Assembly: GCF_014596465.1 (NCBI RefSeq)
Contig: NZ_MECK01000124.1
Span: 1-56,551 of the forward strand
Length of the DNA: 56,551 bases
Direction of reading: 5' to 3'
Source: Streptomyces sp. CBMA123
GTDB taxonomy: Bacteria > Actinomycetota > Actinomycetes > Streptomycetales > Streptomycetaceae
Below the pieces are notes generated by a model. The model saw only the letters and a program-made list of their open reading frames with translations. It searched no databases and was not told the origin of the DNA. Positions 17,644 to 25,658 of this stretch are shown here, piece by piece; the stretch's first letter is position 1; each line of letters begins with the position of its first letter. The position numbers and the translations under genes are program-made.

Positions 17644-17769
17644 ATGAACCTGCACCGAACCCCGCAACCGACCACCAGCGACGCGATCACCATCACACCC
17701 ACCGCCGGCTCCGGGAAGAGCCAAGGCGGTGCCCCCGGCCCGGGCTGCGCCGCCAGTGCGAAGGTGTAG
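17644..17769 (+). CDS. possible 41-residue peptide directly before the response regulator
   Basis: An ATG with AAGGAA upstream opens 41 codons (MNLHRTPQPTTSDAITITP, then a Gly/Pro/Ser-rich end with one Cys, GCAASAKV) and stops two bases before the ATG of the response regulator. Tight spacing suggests translational coupling. The peptide is rich in Thr, Pro and Gly and has no recognised family. It may be a leader or signalling peptide, or chance; the frame's fit with the next start is the only support. Confidence 0.35.
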   Translation: MNLHRTPQPTTSDAITITPTAGSGKSQGGAPGPGCAASAKV

Positions 17770-17771
17770 CC

Positions 17772-18449
17772 ATGCGGATCCTCGTGGTAGAAGACGACGA
17801 AACCATCGGCGCGTCCCTGTCCTGGGGCCTACGGGCCGAGGGATACACGGTCGAGCTGGTCGCCGACGGGAACGAAGCCCTGTGGCAGGCCTCCGAGCAC
17901 CCCTTCGACCTGATCGTCCTCGACGTCATGCTGCCGGGCCTGGACGGCTACCAGATCACCACGAGGCTCCGCGCCGCGGGCAACTGGACGCCGATCCTGA
18001 TGCTCACCGCCATGGACGCCGCCCTGGACCAGGCCGAAGGCCTCGACCTCGGCGCCGACGCCTACCTCACCAAGCCGTTCGAGTACCCGGTCCTGCTCGC
18101 CAACATGCGTGCCCTGCTCCGCGGGCGCGTCCAGCAGCGCCCCGCCGAACTTCGCGCGGGAGACCTGGTCATGGATCCCGCCACCCGCCGCGTCCGGCGC
18201 GCCGGCACGGACATCGCCCTCACCTCAGGCGAGGCCTCCGTGCTGGAGTACCTGCTGCGCGCGCAGGGCAGGGTGGTGTCCAAGAGCGAACTGCTCCAGC
18301 ACTGCTGGGACGACTTCGGCGAGACCGACCCCGGCGTCGTCGAGGTCCGCATCCACCATCTGCGCCGCAAGATCGACCAGCCTTTCGGCACCCGCACCAT
18401 CGACACCGTCAGAGGAGCGGGGTACCGCGTTGAACCGGTTCAGCTCTAA
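17772..18449 (+). CDS. OmpR-family response regulator
   Basis: 225 residues. The receiver domain (1-118) has the acidic pair EDD (8-9), phospho-acceptor Asp51 in LIVLDVMLPG, Thr78 and Lys100 in YLTKPF. The C-terminal winged helix (about 130-222) contains LTSGEASVLEYLL, VVEVRIHHLRRKI and GAGYRVEP. It should bind DNA as a dimer when phosphorylated by the adjacent kinase. The likely target is the exporter operon upstream, or its own; no repeated binding site was recognised. Confidence 0.95.
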   Translation: MRILVVEDDETIGASLSWGLRAEGYTVELVADGNEALWQASEHPFDLIVLDVMLPGLDGYQITTRLRAAGNWTPILMLTAMDAALDQAEGLDLGADAYLTKPFEYPVLLANMRALLRGRVQQRPAELRAGDLVMDPATRRVRRAGTDIALTSGEASVLEYLLRAQGRVVSKSELLQHCWDDFGETDPGVVEVRIHHLRRKIDQPFGTRTIDTVRGAGYRVEPVQL

Positions 18450-19806
18450 GCGCTCCTCGCTGCGACTGCGGCTGACCGCCCTGGCCGCAGCGGCCATCAC
18501 CGTCACCGTCGCGCTGGCCGTCGCCGTCCTGGCCGCCACCGTCGTCCAGGCCGTGCGCACCAACGTGAAGACCACCCTGAGCGCCTACGCCGACACCATC
18601 GCCCGAAGCGACGTCGGCGACACCTGGCCCAAACCGCTGCCACCCGCACCAGGGGGCTTCAACGCCTGGGCCCAGGTCGTGGACCAGAGCGGGCAGGTCA
18701 TCGCGTCCACCGCCAACGCGGCCGGCCAACCTGCGCGCTACACCCTCCCCGCAGGCAGTACCGCCCCCGTGCCCGCACCCTCCCGCGCGGCCGCCGACGA
18801 GCGCGTCATCGCCCAGCGCTACATGGAGGGGAGCACCCCCGTGGTCATCTACGTCGGAGGCTCCACCGAACTGCTCTCCCTGCTCACCAGCGATATCCAA
18901 GGACACCTCCTCTATGTGCTGCCCGCGGTCCTGATCGCCGCCGTGGGCGTCTCCTGGCTCCTGATCGGCCGCACCCTGCGACCGGTGGAACGCATGCGCG
19001 CCGAGGCCGCCGAGATCACCGCGAGCGACCTGCACCGGCGCATTCCCGAGCCCGGGAACGACGACGAGATCGCGCGCCTCGCCCGCACCCTGAACACCAT
19101 GCTCGGACGCTTGGAGACCTCGGCAGAACAGCAACGGCGTTTCGTCGCCGACGCCTCCCACGAACTGCGCACCCCGCTCACCGCTGTGCGTACCTCCCTC
19201 GAAGTGGGCTTGGCCCACCCCGACCGAGCCCCCTGGCCGCTGCTGGCCGAACGGGCCGTCACCGAGGCCACCCGCATGCAACGTCTGGTCGAGCAGCTCC
19301 TGCTCCTCGCACGTTCCGATGCCGACACCCTCGTCGCCCGCCGCGAACCCGTCGACCTGGCCTCGCTGGCCCGCGATATCGCCGACGACCAGGCCGGGCG
19401 CGTCCCGGTCGCGGTACACGCCGACGCGCCCGTCGGTGTGGCCGGCGATCCGGACCAGCTCACGCGCCTGCTCGGCAACCTCGTCGACAATGCCACCCGC
19501 TATGCCGCCGGCCGCGTCGACATCACCGTCCGCATGGAGGCACCGGGCACCGCGCTGCTGAAGGTGCGCGACGACGGCCCCGGCATCCCGCCCGAGGACC
19601 GCGACCGCGTCTTCGACCGCTTCGTCCGACTCGAGACCTCCCGAGCCCGCGGCGGCCACGACTCCGGGGCGGGGCTCGGCCTGTCGCTGGTCCGGGAGAT
19701 CGCCAAAGCGCACGGCGGCACCGTTGCCGCCGCCGACCCTGGCTCTGCCACCGGCGCCCTGTTCGAAGTACGCCTGCCCGCAAGCGACGCGGGCGCGGCC
19801 TCATGA
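18430..19806 (+). CDS. sensor histidine kinase
   Basis: 458 residues from a TTG start that overlaps the response regulator by 20 bases, with GGAGCGGGG upstream; no ATG or GTG fits as well. TM1 (about 13-41), an extracytoplasmic sensor loop (42-160), TM2 (161-181), HAMP (182-232), the H-box VADASHELRTPL with His244, N-box LVDNATRYA (Asn354), G1 DDGPGIP and G2 GAGLGLSL. All residues needed for autophosphorylation are present. It is the partner of the preceding regulator. The signal is unknown, but linkage to an MMPL exporter suggests envelope or lipid stress. Confidence 0.94.
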   Translation: MNRFSSKRSSLRLRLTALAAAAITVTVALAVAVLAATVVQAVRTNVKTTLSAYADTIARSDVGDTWPKPLPPAPGGFNAWAQVVDQSGQVIASTANAAGQPARYTLPAGSTAPVPAPSRAAADERVIAQRYMEGSTPVVIYVGGSTELLSLLTSDIQGHLLYVLPAVLIAAVGVSWLLIGRTLRPVERMRAEAAEITASDLHRRIPEPGNDDEIARLARTLNTMLGRLETSAEQQRRFVADASHELRTPLTAVRTSLEVGLAHPDRAPWPLLAERAVTEATRMQRLVEQLLLLARSDADTLVARREPVDLASLARDIADDQAGRVPVAVHADAPVGVAGDPDQLTRLLGNLVDNATRYAAGRVDITVRMEAPGTALLKVRDDGPGIPPEDRDRVFDRFVRLETSRARGGHDSGAGLGLSLVREIAKAHGGTVAAADPGSATGALFEVRLPASDAGAAS

Positions 19807-20005
19807 CGGTCGGTCATGCAGCTTCGGGGGACGCCGCCCGCCGGGGAGGTGGCGCAGGCGTGCAGGTATGCGTGGGCGGTGTCCTCGGCGTCGGGGTCGC
19901 CGCTGACGCTGCCGGCGGAGGCGGCGACCCCGCAGCCCGCACAGCGGCCTTCGCGCGACGCGATGCCGCCCGATGCACAGCAGCAACTTCAACGAAGGGA
20001 TGACC

Positions 20006-20407
20006 ATGAGTGCCTCGGTAATCCAGTTCTTCTACGAAGCGATGAAGTCGCAGGATCCAGTCGCACTGGCCGCGGCGCTCGCCGACGACGTCGTCATCAC
20101 CGAGCCCTCGGCACTGCCGTACGGCGGGACGACCACGAGCCGCGACGAGTTCTTCCAGAAGGTTCCGGGCTGGCTGGATCAGTTCTCGACGTGGCAGTTC
20201 GTCGAGGGAGAGATTTTCGGGGACGGCGACCGGCTCGCCGGCCTCTGGAGCGCGGTCTTCACCGCGCGCGCCAGCGGTGAGACCTTCCGCTATCAGCAGT
20301 TCGAGCGGTACGAGGTGAGGGGCCGCACGATCAGCAAGGTGGACGTCTACCAGTCCGACACCCAAGGGCTGATCGACTTCTTCAGGAGGAACGGGCCGGT
20401 CTGGTAG
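20006..20407 (+). CDS. SnoaL-like (NTF2-fold) protein
   Basis: 133 residues with the NTF2/SnoaL pattern: N-terminal helix SVIQFFYEAMKSQDPVALAAA, LADDVVITEPSALPYGG, a central helix and a final beta-sheet ending KVDVYQSD. Such small proteins act as polyketide cyclases, ester or ether hydrolases, or simply bind ligands. GAAGGG six bases upstream selects the ATG at 20006 over the one two codons earlier. It is a single gene that ends at a terminator facing the M24 gene. Confidence 0.85.
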   Translation: MSASVIQFFYEAMKSQDPVALAAALADDVVITEPSALPYGGTTTSRDEFFQKVPGWLDQFSTWQFVEGEIFGDGDRLAGLWSAVFTARASGETFRYQQFERYEVRGRTISKVDVYQSDTQGLIDFFRRNGPVW

Positions 20408-20427
20408 GGAAGTCCGCATGGACTCCC
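20407..20427 (+). terminator. hairpin followed by T-rich tail
   Basis: GGGA-(A)-GTCC, loop GCAT, then GGACTCCC pairs with one bulge, followed by TCCTCT. It lies directly after the SnoaL-like stop codon. Confidence 0.6.
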
Positions 20428-20494
20428 TCCTCTGCCTTGCGATGCACGCACCCCTACGCCGCGCGCTGATCCGACGCGAATCGTCAGACACGCC

Positions 20495-21760
20495 CTAGGC
20501 GGCCCGCAGCAGCCTTGCCGTGAGTGGGCTGAGTTCGACCGGCCCGTCCTCGCCGACGAGAACCGTCCCGCCGATGGTGACCATGTGGTCGCCGATTCCG
20601 CAGCTCGGCTCGAAGGCGAAGGACATGCCGGGCTCCAGGGTCATGCCGGCCAGCGTCGCAGGTCGTGGCGCCGCGGTCGGGTACCGGTCACCGCCGTCGG
20701 CCTGGATGGGTCCCCCAGGGATGCGGCTGAAGGCGCCGTAGGGGTTCAGTCCATGGATCTGAGGGCCGCGGAACCAGGCGCCGACCGCCTCGGCGGGCGC
20801 CAGCATGGCCTCGGAGACGTCTCCGAACGTCGCGCCCGCGCGAAGCGTTGCCAGACCGGCGGTGTAGCACGCGTTCGCGATCCTGGCGGCGTGCTCGATC
20901 ATCGGGTGGACCTCGCCGATGGCGATGGCGGCCTGATGCTGCGTTTGACGGCCGCCGAAGGTGCTGAAAATCTCCGTGGCGATGAGGTCGCCCTCCTGCA
21001 GGATGCGCGGCGCCTGCGGCCGGTAGCCCCAGGTGGGCTGCCCGGATGCCGATGGTGCCGGGCCCGAGCAGAAGTGCAGGTGGGGCGCGAGGCTGCCGTG
21101 CCGGTACGCGGTGGCCATGGCTGCGGCGAACACGTGCGCTTCGGAGATGCCCGGTGCGGCCGTGGCCACCATGGCCGCTGCCATCGCATCGCCGATGCGG
21201 GCGGCATGACGCACCACGGCGACCTCCTCGTCGCCCAGCGGCATCATGAGACGGGCGAACGCGTGCCCGACACCGCGGAAGTCGACGCGGGGCAGGAGGG
21301 TCAGCACGGTGTCCCAGAACGGGTAGGGGATTCGCCCTTCGGGATGCGCGGGAAGGTACGGGTCAAGGCCGATGACCCCCACGGATCCGTTGCTGAGCCC
21401 CAAGTCCTGCAAGACCTGGACGAGTTGGTGGGACTGCCGGCCCAGTCGCAGGTCGTTCGCGGCAAGCCACAGGTCCTCGCCCCGGTGGGCTGCTTCCCGA
21501 TGGTCGAAGAGGAACGTCGGGATCGGCACGAGCGCTGTCGGTGTCCGGTCGCGCGGGAAGACGAGGAGGACGCCTGGCCGGTCATTGGTGAACCGGCTGT
21601 CGAAGGCGAGGGGCGCGGGCCCGGCGTCTCCTTCGCCGAACACCACCAGAGCGTCGAGGCCCTCCCGTTCCATGAAGCCGCGCGCCAGGTCCCAGCGCCG
21701 GTCTCGCTCGGCCAGTGAGTAGACGGGAACGGGAGTACGGGGCATCGCTGGGAACGGCAT
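20495..21760 (-). CDS. M24-family (creatinase/aminopeptidase P fold) protein lacking metal ligands
   Basis: 421 residues: an N-terminal creatinase-like domain (about 15-165) and a C-terminal pita-bread domain (about 175-420) with HLHFCSGPAPS and FAFEPSCGIGDHM. In active M24 enzymes two Asp, one His and two Glu bind the metals. Here the segment ATEIFSTFGGRQTQHQ has Glu and Gln where the Asp pair should be, and the last Glu position is Gly in IGGTVLV, so normal dinuclear peptidase chemistry is unlikely. It may be a metal-free relative such as creatinase-type hydrolases. It starts four bases after the upstream SDR stop and is certainly co-transcribed with it. Confidence 0.8.
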   Translation of the reverse strand: MPFPAMPRTPVPVYSLAERDRRWDLARGFMEREGLDALVVFGEGDAGPAPLAFDSRFTNDRPGVLLVFPRDRTPTALVPIPTFLFDHREAAHRGEDLWLAANDLRLGRQSHQLVQVLQDLGLSNGSVGVIGLDPYLPAHPEGRIPYPFWDTVLTLLPRVDFRGVGHAFARLMMPLGDEEVAVVRHAARIGDAMAAAMVATAAPGISEAHVFAAAMATAYRHGSLAPHLHFCSGPAPSASGQPTWGYRPQAPRILQEGDLIATEIFSTFGGRQTQHQAAIAIGEVHPMIEHAARIANACYTAGLATLRAGATFGDVSEAMLAPAEAVGAWFRGPQIHGLNPYGAFSRIPGGPIQADGGDRYPTAAPRPATLAGMTLEPGMSFAFEPSCGIGDHMVTIGGTVLVGEDGPVELSPLTARLLRAA

Positions 21761-21764
21761 GCTG

Positions 21765-22790
21765 CTAGCCCTTCCTTGATGCGGCGATGAGTGCCGCGGC
21801 GGTGTCGATGATGGTCTGTTCGGTGGGGCGGGGCTGCCAGCCGAGCTGAGTACGTGCCTTGCTGCTGTCGACGAGCCTGATGCGGCCGAGCTCGTGCCGC
21901 ACCATCGCCAGCTGCGGATTGCGCCGTGCGAGCAGCTTGACCACGAGGTCGGGCATGGTGCGGACGGGCACCTTCGCGGCTTCGTCCGGGAACCTCTCGC
22001 GCAGGATGCGGGCGATCTGCCGGTACCACAGGAAGGTGCCCGAACCCAGGTAGCGCTGGCCTGCGGCGGCCGGGCTCGTCATGGCGAGGAGGTGGAGTTC
22101 GGCGATGTCGCGCACGTCGACGATGTTCCAGCCGATGTTCGGCACGGCGGGAATCTCCCGGGCGAGCAGACGGCGGATCACCTCGACCGTGCCCGGCCTG
22201 TTCGATGAGCCCAGGGTGGGTCCCTGCATGAAGGTCGGGAGGATGGCGGTCAGTTCGAGCCCGGTGGCGGCGGCGAGGTCCCAGGCGTCGCGCTCGGCGA
22301 GGATCTTGGAGTCGGGGTACGCGCGGAGCGGGGTCCCGGACGGTTCGCTCCAGGTCGTCTCGGTCGCGGGTGTGTCCGGCGCGCCGCTGTCGGCCGTGAC
22401 GCCGGACGAGGTGAGCACGGCACGCCTGACCCCGGCACGGGCGGCGGCACCCAGGACGCGGCGGGTGCCCTCGCGGGCGGTGGTGATGAGGTCCGTGCCC
22501 GGACCGAAGGGCATCGGCGAGGCGGTGTGCAGCACGTAGTCGGCGCCGGCGGTCGCCCGGTCCCAGCCGTCGTCGCCCAGGAGGTCGGCGGCCGCGAACT
22601 CGATGGTCCCGGCTGCCTGCCGGCCCACTTGCGCACTCACGGCGTCGCGCACCTGCTGGGCCTTGTCGAGGCTGCGCACGGTGGTGCGCACCCGGTAGTC
22701 GCGCTGGAGCAGGCCCGCGATCACCCAGCCGGCCAGGTAGCCGGTCCCGCCCGTGACGAGCACCGTCTCACCGCAGTGGGTATCGGCCAT
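21765..22790 (-). CDS. NAD(P)-dependent epimerase/dihydroflavonol-reductase-like protein
   Basis: 341 residues of the extended SDR family: TGGTGYLAGWV at residue 12, DLLGDDGWD, TSSGVTA near 123 and the catalytic YPDSK near 165. The overall pattern resembles dihydroflavonol-4-reductase or ketone reductases, which reduce carbonyls with NADPH. The start has GGGG seven bases upstream; the longer frame would run through the operator. It is the first gene of a two-gene operon with the M24 protein and is divergent from a MarR regulator. Confidence 0.88.
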   Translation of the reverse strand: MADTHCGETVLVTGGTGYLAGWVIAGLLQRDYRVRTTVRSLDKAQQVRDAVSAQVGRQAAGTIEFAAADLLGDDGWDRATAGADYVLHTASPMPFGPGTDLITTAREGTRRVLGAAARAGVRRAVLTSSGVTADSGAPDTPATETTWSEPSGTPLRAYPDSKILAERDAWDLAAATGLELTAILPTFMQGPTLGSSNRPGTVEVIRRLLAREIPAVPNIGWNIVDVRDIAELHLLAMTSPAAAGQRYLGSGTFLWYRQIARILRERFPDEAAKVPVRTMPDLVVKLLARRNPQLAMVRHELGRIRLVDSSKARTQLGWQPRPTEQTIIDTAAALIAASRKG

Positions 22791-22799
22791 GTGAGCCCC

Positions 22800-22828
22800 C
22801 AATATCATTGAGTTTCTCATTGATATTG
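22800..22828. promoter_or_regulatory. 29-bp near-perfect palindrome, MarR operator
   Basis: Left arm CAATATCATTGAG (22800-22812) and right arm CTCATTGATATTG (22816-22828) match at 12 of 13 positions around a three-base centre. This AT-rich block lies between the divergent SDR and marR-like genes. A -10-like TACCAT at 22835-22840 is placed for a leaderless marR transcript. Confidence 0.85.
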
Positions 22829-22846
22829 AGAGGCTACCATGGGGTC

Positions 22847-23314
22847 ATGACCGCAAGCCATGCCGCGAAGGCATCGATGCCCAGCCCGGCGGACGTCGAG
22901 CGGAAGGCTGAGATCGTCCGTGTTCTCGTGGAGGTGGGGAACGCCGCGGACGCGGTCGTGGCCCAGGTGCTCGGCGAGTTCGGGGTCCCGACCTCCGTCA
23001 CCGGCACGCTGTGGGCGCTCGCCCCGGGAACCGAGCCGCCGACCATGCGGGACGTGGCGGCTCGCCTGAACTGCGACCCCTCCACGGTCAGCCTCGCCGC
23101 CGACAAGCTCCAGAGCATGGGACTCGTCGCCCGCCGGCCCCACCCCTCCGACGGCCGCAAGCGCATCCTGGTCCTCACCGAACAGGGCCACGAACTGTGG
23201 GAGGCCCTCCGGTCCAGGCTGCACGCCTCCGGACTGTTCGCCGGCCTTGACGCGCGGGAACAGGACACCCTGCTGGCGCTGCTGACGAAAATGCGCAACC
23301 CGCAGCGCCCGTAG
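22847..23314 (+). CDS. MarR-family regulator
   Basis: 155 residues with a winged helix: MRDVAARLNCDPSTVSLAADKL (recognition region, about 66-87) and the wing RPHPSDGRKRILVLTEQG (about 95-112). It is divergent from the SDR-M24 operon with a large palindrome between them, which makes it the likely local repressor; such proteins usually respond to phenolic or oxidising ligands. The ATG at 22847 sits right after the operator and the -10 element. Confidence 0.92.
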   Translation: MTASHAAKASMPSPADVERKAEIVRVLVEVGNAADAVVAQVLGEFGVPTSVTGTLWALAPGTEPPTMRDVAARLNCDPSTVSLAADKLQSMGLVARRPHPSDGRKRILVLTEQGHELWEALRSRLHASGLFAGLDAREQDTLLALLTKMRNPQRP

Positions 23315-23496
23315 CCGGTGAAGGACATCGGCAGGTCGGCCGCGCCACGCTCGGCCGCGTCGGCTGAACCCGAACTCCCGTCGACCGCTTGACCGCCCTG
23401 ATGTGGCGGGGGCTGCCCCGTCGGATCGGCGCGTTGGTCACGTGTGCGCGGCTGTCCGCAGTCGCGTGAATGATCACGAAGGTGCTGCGGGTCTGC

Positions 23497-24429
23497 CTAG
23501 CGGACCTGGTTCACCATGTCCTGCACGGCGCTGATGACCGCGTCCGGCCGGTCGTCGGGGATGTCGTGCGAGCTGTTCTCGGCGGTGACGAGGTGGCGGT
23601 TGGGTGCGGCGCTCACGAAGTCCTGCTGGGCCTGGCGCCACAGCTGCGCGTCGTCGGGTGTCGGGAGCGGGGTCTGGGAGGAGACGATCGCGGTGGCCGG
23701 GACGGACCGGGGCCAGACCAGCTGGTGGTACGCGAGGTGGACGGGGCCGTAGTCGGCGGCCTCGGCGAGGAGTTGGCGGGTTTCGCGGGTCTGGGGCGCT
23801 TGCTTGAGTGCGTCGATCTGCGGGGTGTTCGCGGCGACGAGCTTGGCGGTCTCGCTGTCGGTGAAGAACTGCGGGAGGTTGGCGTCGACCAGGACCGCGC
23901 CGGCGATCCGGTCCGGGTGCTGCTGGACGAAGGCGGTCGCGATCTCGCCGGCCAGGGAGTGCGAGACCAGGACGACGTTCTTGGTGACTCCGAGCTGGGT
24001 GAGGCCTGCGGCGAGGTCGTCGGCGGCGTTCTGGGCCTTCCACGGCCCGGGGACGTCGTCGCTTCTGCCTTCTCCGGTGCGGTCGTAGGTGATGATCTCG
24101 GAGCCGGTGTTCTTGGCGAGGGCGGGGGCGATCTTGCTCCAGGAGGACGCGTCGAGTCCGCCGCCGGCGTCCAGGAGGATGGCCGGGAGGCGGCCGGGGG
24201 TGACGTAGAAGGCCAGCTTGTGGCCCTCGTTGGTGATCATGTGCAGCGAGGGTTCGGCGGCAGTCGCCCCGGAGGCGGTCGCGGACGCGGTCGCGGAGGC
24301 GCCGGCCGGTGGCGCGGCCTGTGTCCTGGTCGAGTCGCAGGCGCCGAGGGCGCAGGTCGCGACCGTCACGCCGGCCAAGGCGATTGCGGCATACCGGAGT
24401 CGGCGGCGTGGTGAGGTGGGGACGGCCAC
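23497..24429 (-). CDS. lipoprotein alpha/beta hydrolase
   Basis: 310 residues from a GTG preceded by AAAGG. A short basic start, a hydrophobic stretch and LGAC at residues 28-31 form a lipobox, so the mature protein should be anchored outside the membrane through Cys31; an Ala/Thr/Ser-rich spacer follows. The hydrolase domain has LDAGGGLDASSW (oxyanion area), the nucleophile elbow VSHSLAGEIA and the catalytic His in NSSHDIPDDRP. The substrate is unknown. An upstream ATG (24492) would place a hydrophilic stretch before the signal and is less likely. Confidence 0.85.
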   Translation of the reverse strand: MAVPTSPRRRLRYAAIALAGVTVATCALGACDSTRTQAAPPAGASATASATASGATAAEPSLHMITNEGHKLAFYVTPGRLPAILLDAGGGLDASSWSKIAPALAKNTGSEIITYDRTGEGRSDDVPGPWKAQNAADDLAAGLTQLGVTKNVVLVSHSLAGEIATAFVQQHPDRIAGAVLVDANLPQFFTDSETAKLVAANTPQIDALKQAPQTRETRQLLAEAADYGPVHLAYHQLVWPRSVPATAIVSSQTPLPTPDDAQLWRQAQQDFVSAAPNRHLVTAENSSHDIPDDRPDAVISAVQDMVNQVR

Positions 24430-24724
24430 GGGAGTGCCTTTCGCGAGGGGCGGACTGCCGGTGCGCGAAGACCTGGTGCCGGCCATCGGCAAGTCCGCTG
24501 CTACGAGGGTCTTCTGACACTCTCAAGCCTGCAAGTCGGCGCGGCCGGTCGCGATGGCGGTGACCACCGGATCGGGGCGGGGGTTGGCCCTACCTGCGGG
24601 GAGGGGATCACCGCCTTCCGGCGCGGCCCGGTGCCCTCAGGTCATCTCATCCTCCAGTGCGGCGAGGCCGGCCTGCTGGGCAGGGTCGAGGACTTCACAG
24701 CCCCGGCCGCAGTCCTCCTACCTG
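24430..24724. other. intergenic, possible gene-end remnant
   Basis: About 295 bp between two leftward genes. On the minus strand a short open stretch ending near 24640 reads CEVLDPAQQAGLAALEDEMT and then a stop, which looks like the end of a lost gene; I cannot name it. Confidence 0.25.
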
Positions 24725-25493
24725 TCAGGCCGTTGGCCGATGTCCGTGGCCGGTGGTGATCGGGCCGGTCAGCCGCTCCCAGTTGCCGGAGGCGATCGCG
24801 GCCTTCTCCTGTTCGGTGAAGGGCGCTTGCTGGAGGAAGGTGCGGGCGACTCCCCGACTGGTGTCGAGGTAGGGGAAGCCTCCTGGCCGGGTGCCGTAGG
24901 TGTACGGGTAGTCGGTGGAGTAGAGCATGCGGTCGGTTCCGACGACTTCGGCCGTCCAGCGGAGGTAGCGCTCGCTGACCGTGCCGCTTCCGGCGATCCA
25001 GAAGTTGTGCCGGAAGTAGTCGGCCAGGGGACGTTCCAGCTCGGCCATGTCCTGCAGGATGCCGATGTGGTCGAGGTAGAACAGGACGACCTCGCCCCAG
25101 TGTCCGGCGATCGCCTGAAGGCCGGGGTGGCGGTCGAAGACGCCGGAGAAGATCATGCGGAGGTACTGCACGCCGAGGTCGTAGTACCAGCCCAGCCCGG
25201 CGGTCGCGAGCGCGCGGCCGACTCCGTGGGGCAGTCCTGAGTAGTAGGCGTCCTGGACCGCCTGTACCGGGGTCTGCGGGTGGAAGTGCAGTGGCACGCC
25301 GAGCCGTTCGGCGGTGCCGTAGAGGCCGTCGAACTCCGGGGCGTCGGCCGGCAGGGAGCCGGTGCGCCCGTACAGCATCGCGCCGCGCAGGCCCAGGTGC
25401 GTGACCGCACGCTCCAGTTCCGCCGCGGCGGCTTGCGGGGCCGGGCGAGTGCCGCGATCGATTCCGATGGACCGGCAGCAGACTCAGGATCGG
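24725..25493 (-). pseudogene. amidohydrolase-2-family protein, N-terminus lost
   Basis: From about 25480 downwards the frame encodes the C-terminal two thirds of an amidohydrolase_2 (ACMSD/decarboxylase-like) TIM barrel: QAAAAELERAVTHLGLRG, GVPLHFHPQTPV (metal or catalytic His pair), GLQAIAGHWGE, and the final YSTDYPYTYGTR with the metal-binding Asp. The N-terminal metal motif and first strands are missing; a stop codon and unrelated sequence lie upstream. The first in-frame ATG (25378) would give 217 residues from mid-barrel. It is probably inactive. Confidence 0.65.
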
Positions 25494-25608
25494 GTCAGCA
25501 TCAGTCCTGTCAGACGCTGTCGCGGATGGTCGAACCGTGTCATGCGTCGAGTGCGGAAGCGAGTGCCGACGGGGGCGCTTCGAGGTGAGCGCAGGGGTAC
25601 TTCGGGTC

Positions 25609-25640
25609 GGGGGTGTGGTGGCCCGGGCCACCACACCCCC
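25609..25640 (-). terminator. 32-bp perfect hairpin after the pirin gene
   Basis: GGGGGTGTGGTGGCCC is followed directly by its reverse complement, a 16-bp perfect palindrome. It lies 19 bases past the stop of the leftward pirin gene and should terminate it. Confidence 0.8.
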
Positions 25641-25658
25641 GATTGCCTGACATGCAGG

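Noticed and set aside
19807..19990. Minus-strand frame with CAGCGVAAS and AHAYLHACATSP after the kinase gene
   Set aside because: Coding-like third-position bias, but it runs antisense into the kinase gene, has no start site and no family match.
24642..25634. 330-codon minus-strand frame overlapping the amidohydrolase remnant
   Set aside because: It is out of frame with the barrel motifs and Arg/His/Pro-rich; checked as a possible frameshifted N-terminus but shows no amidohydrolase metal motif.
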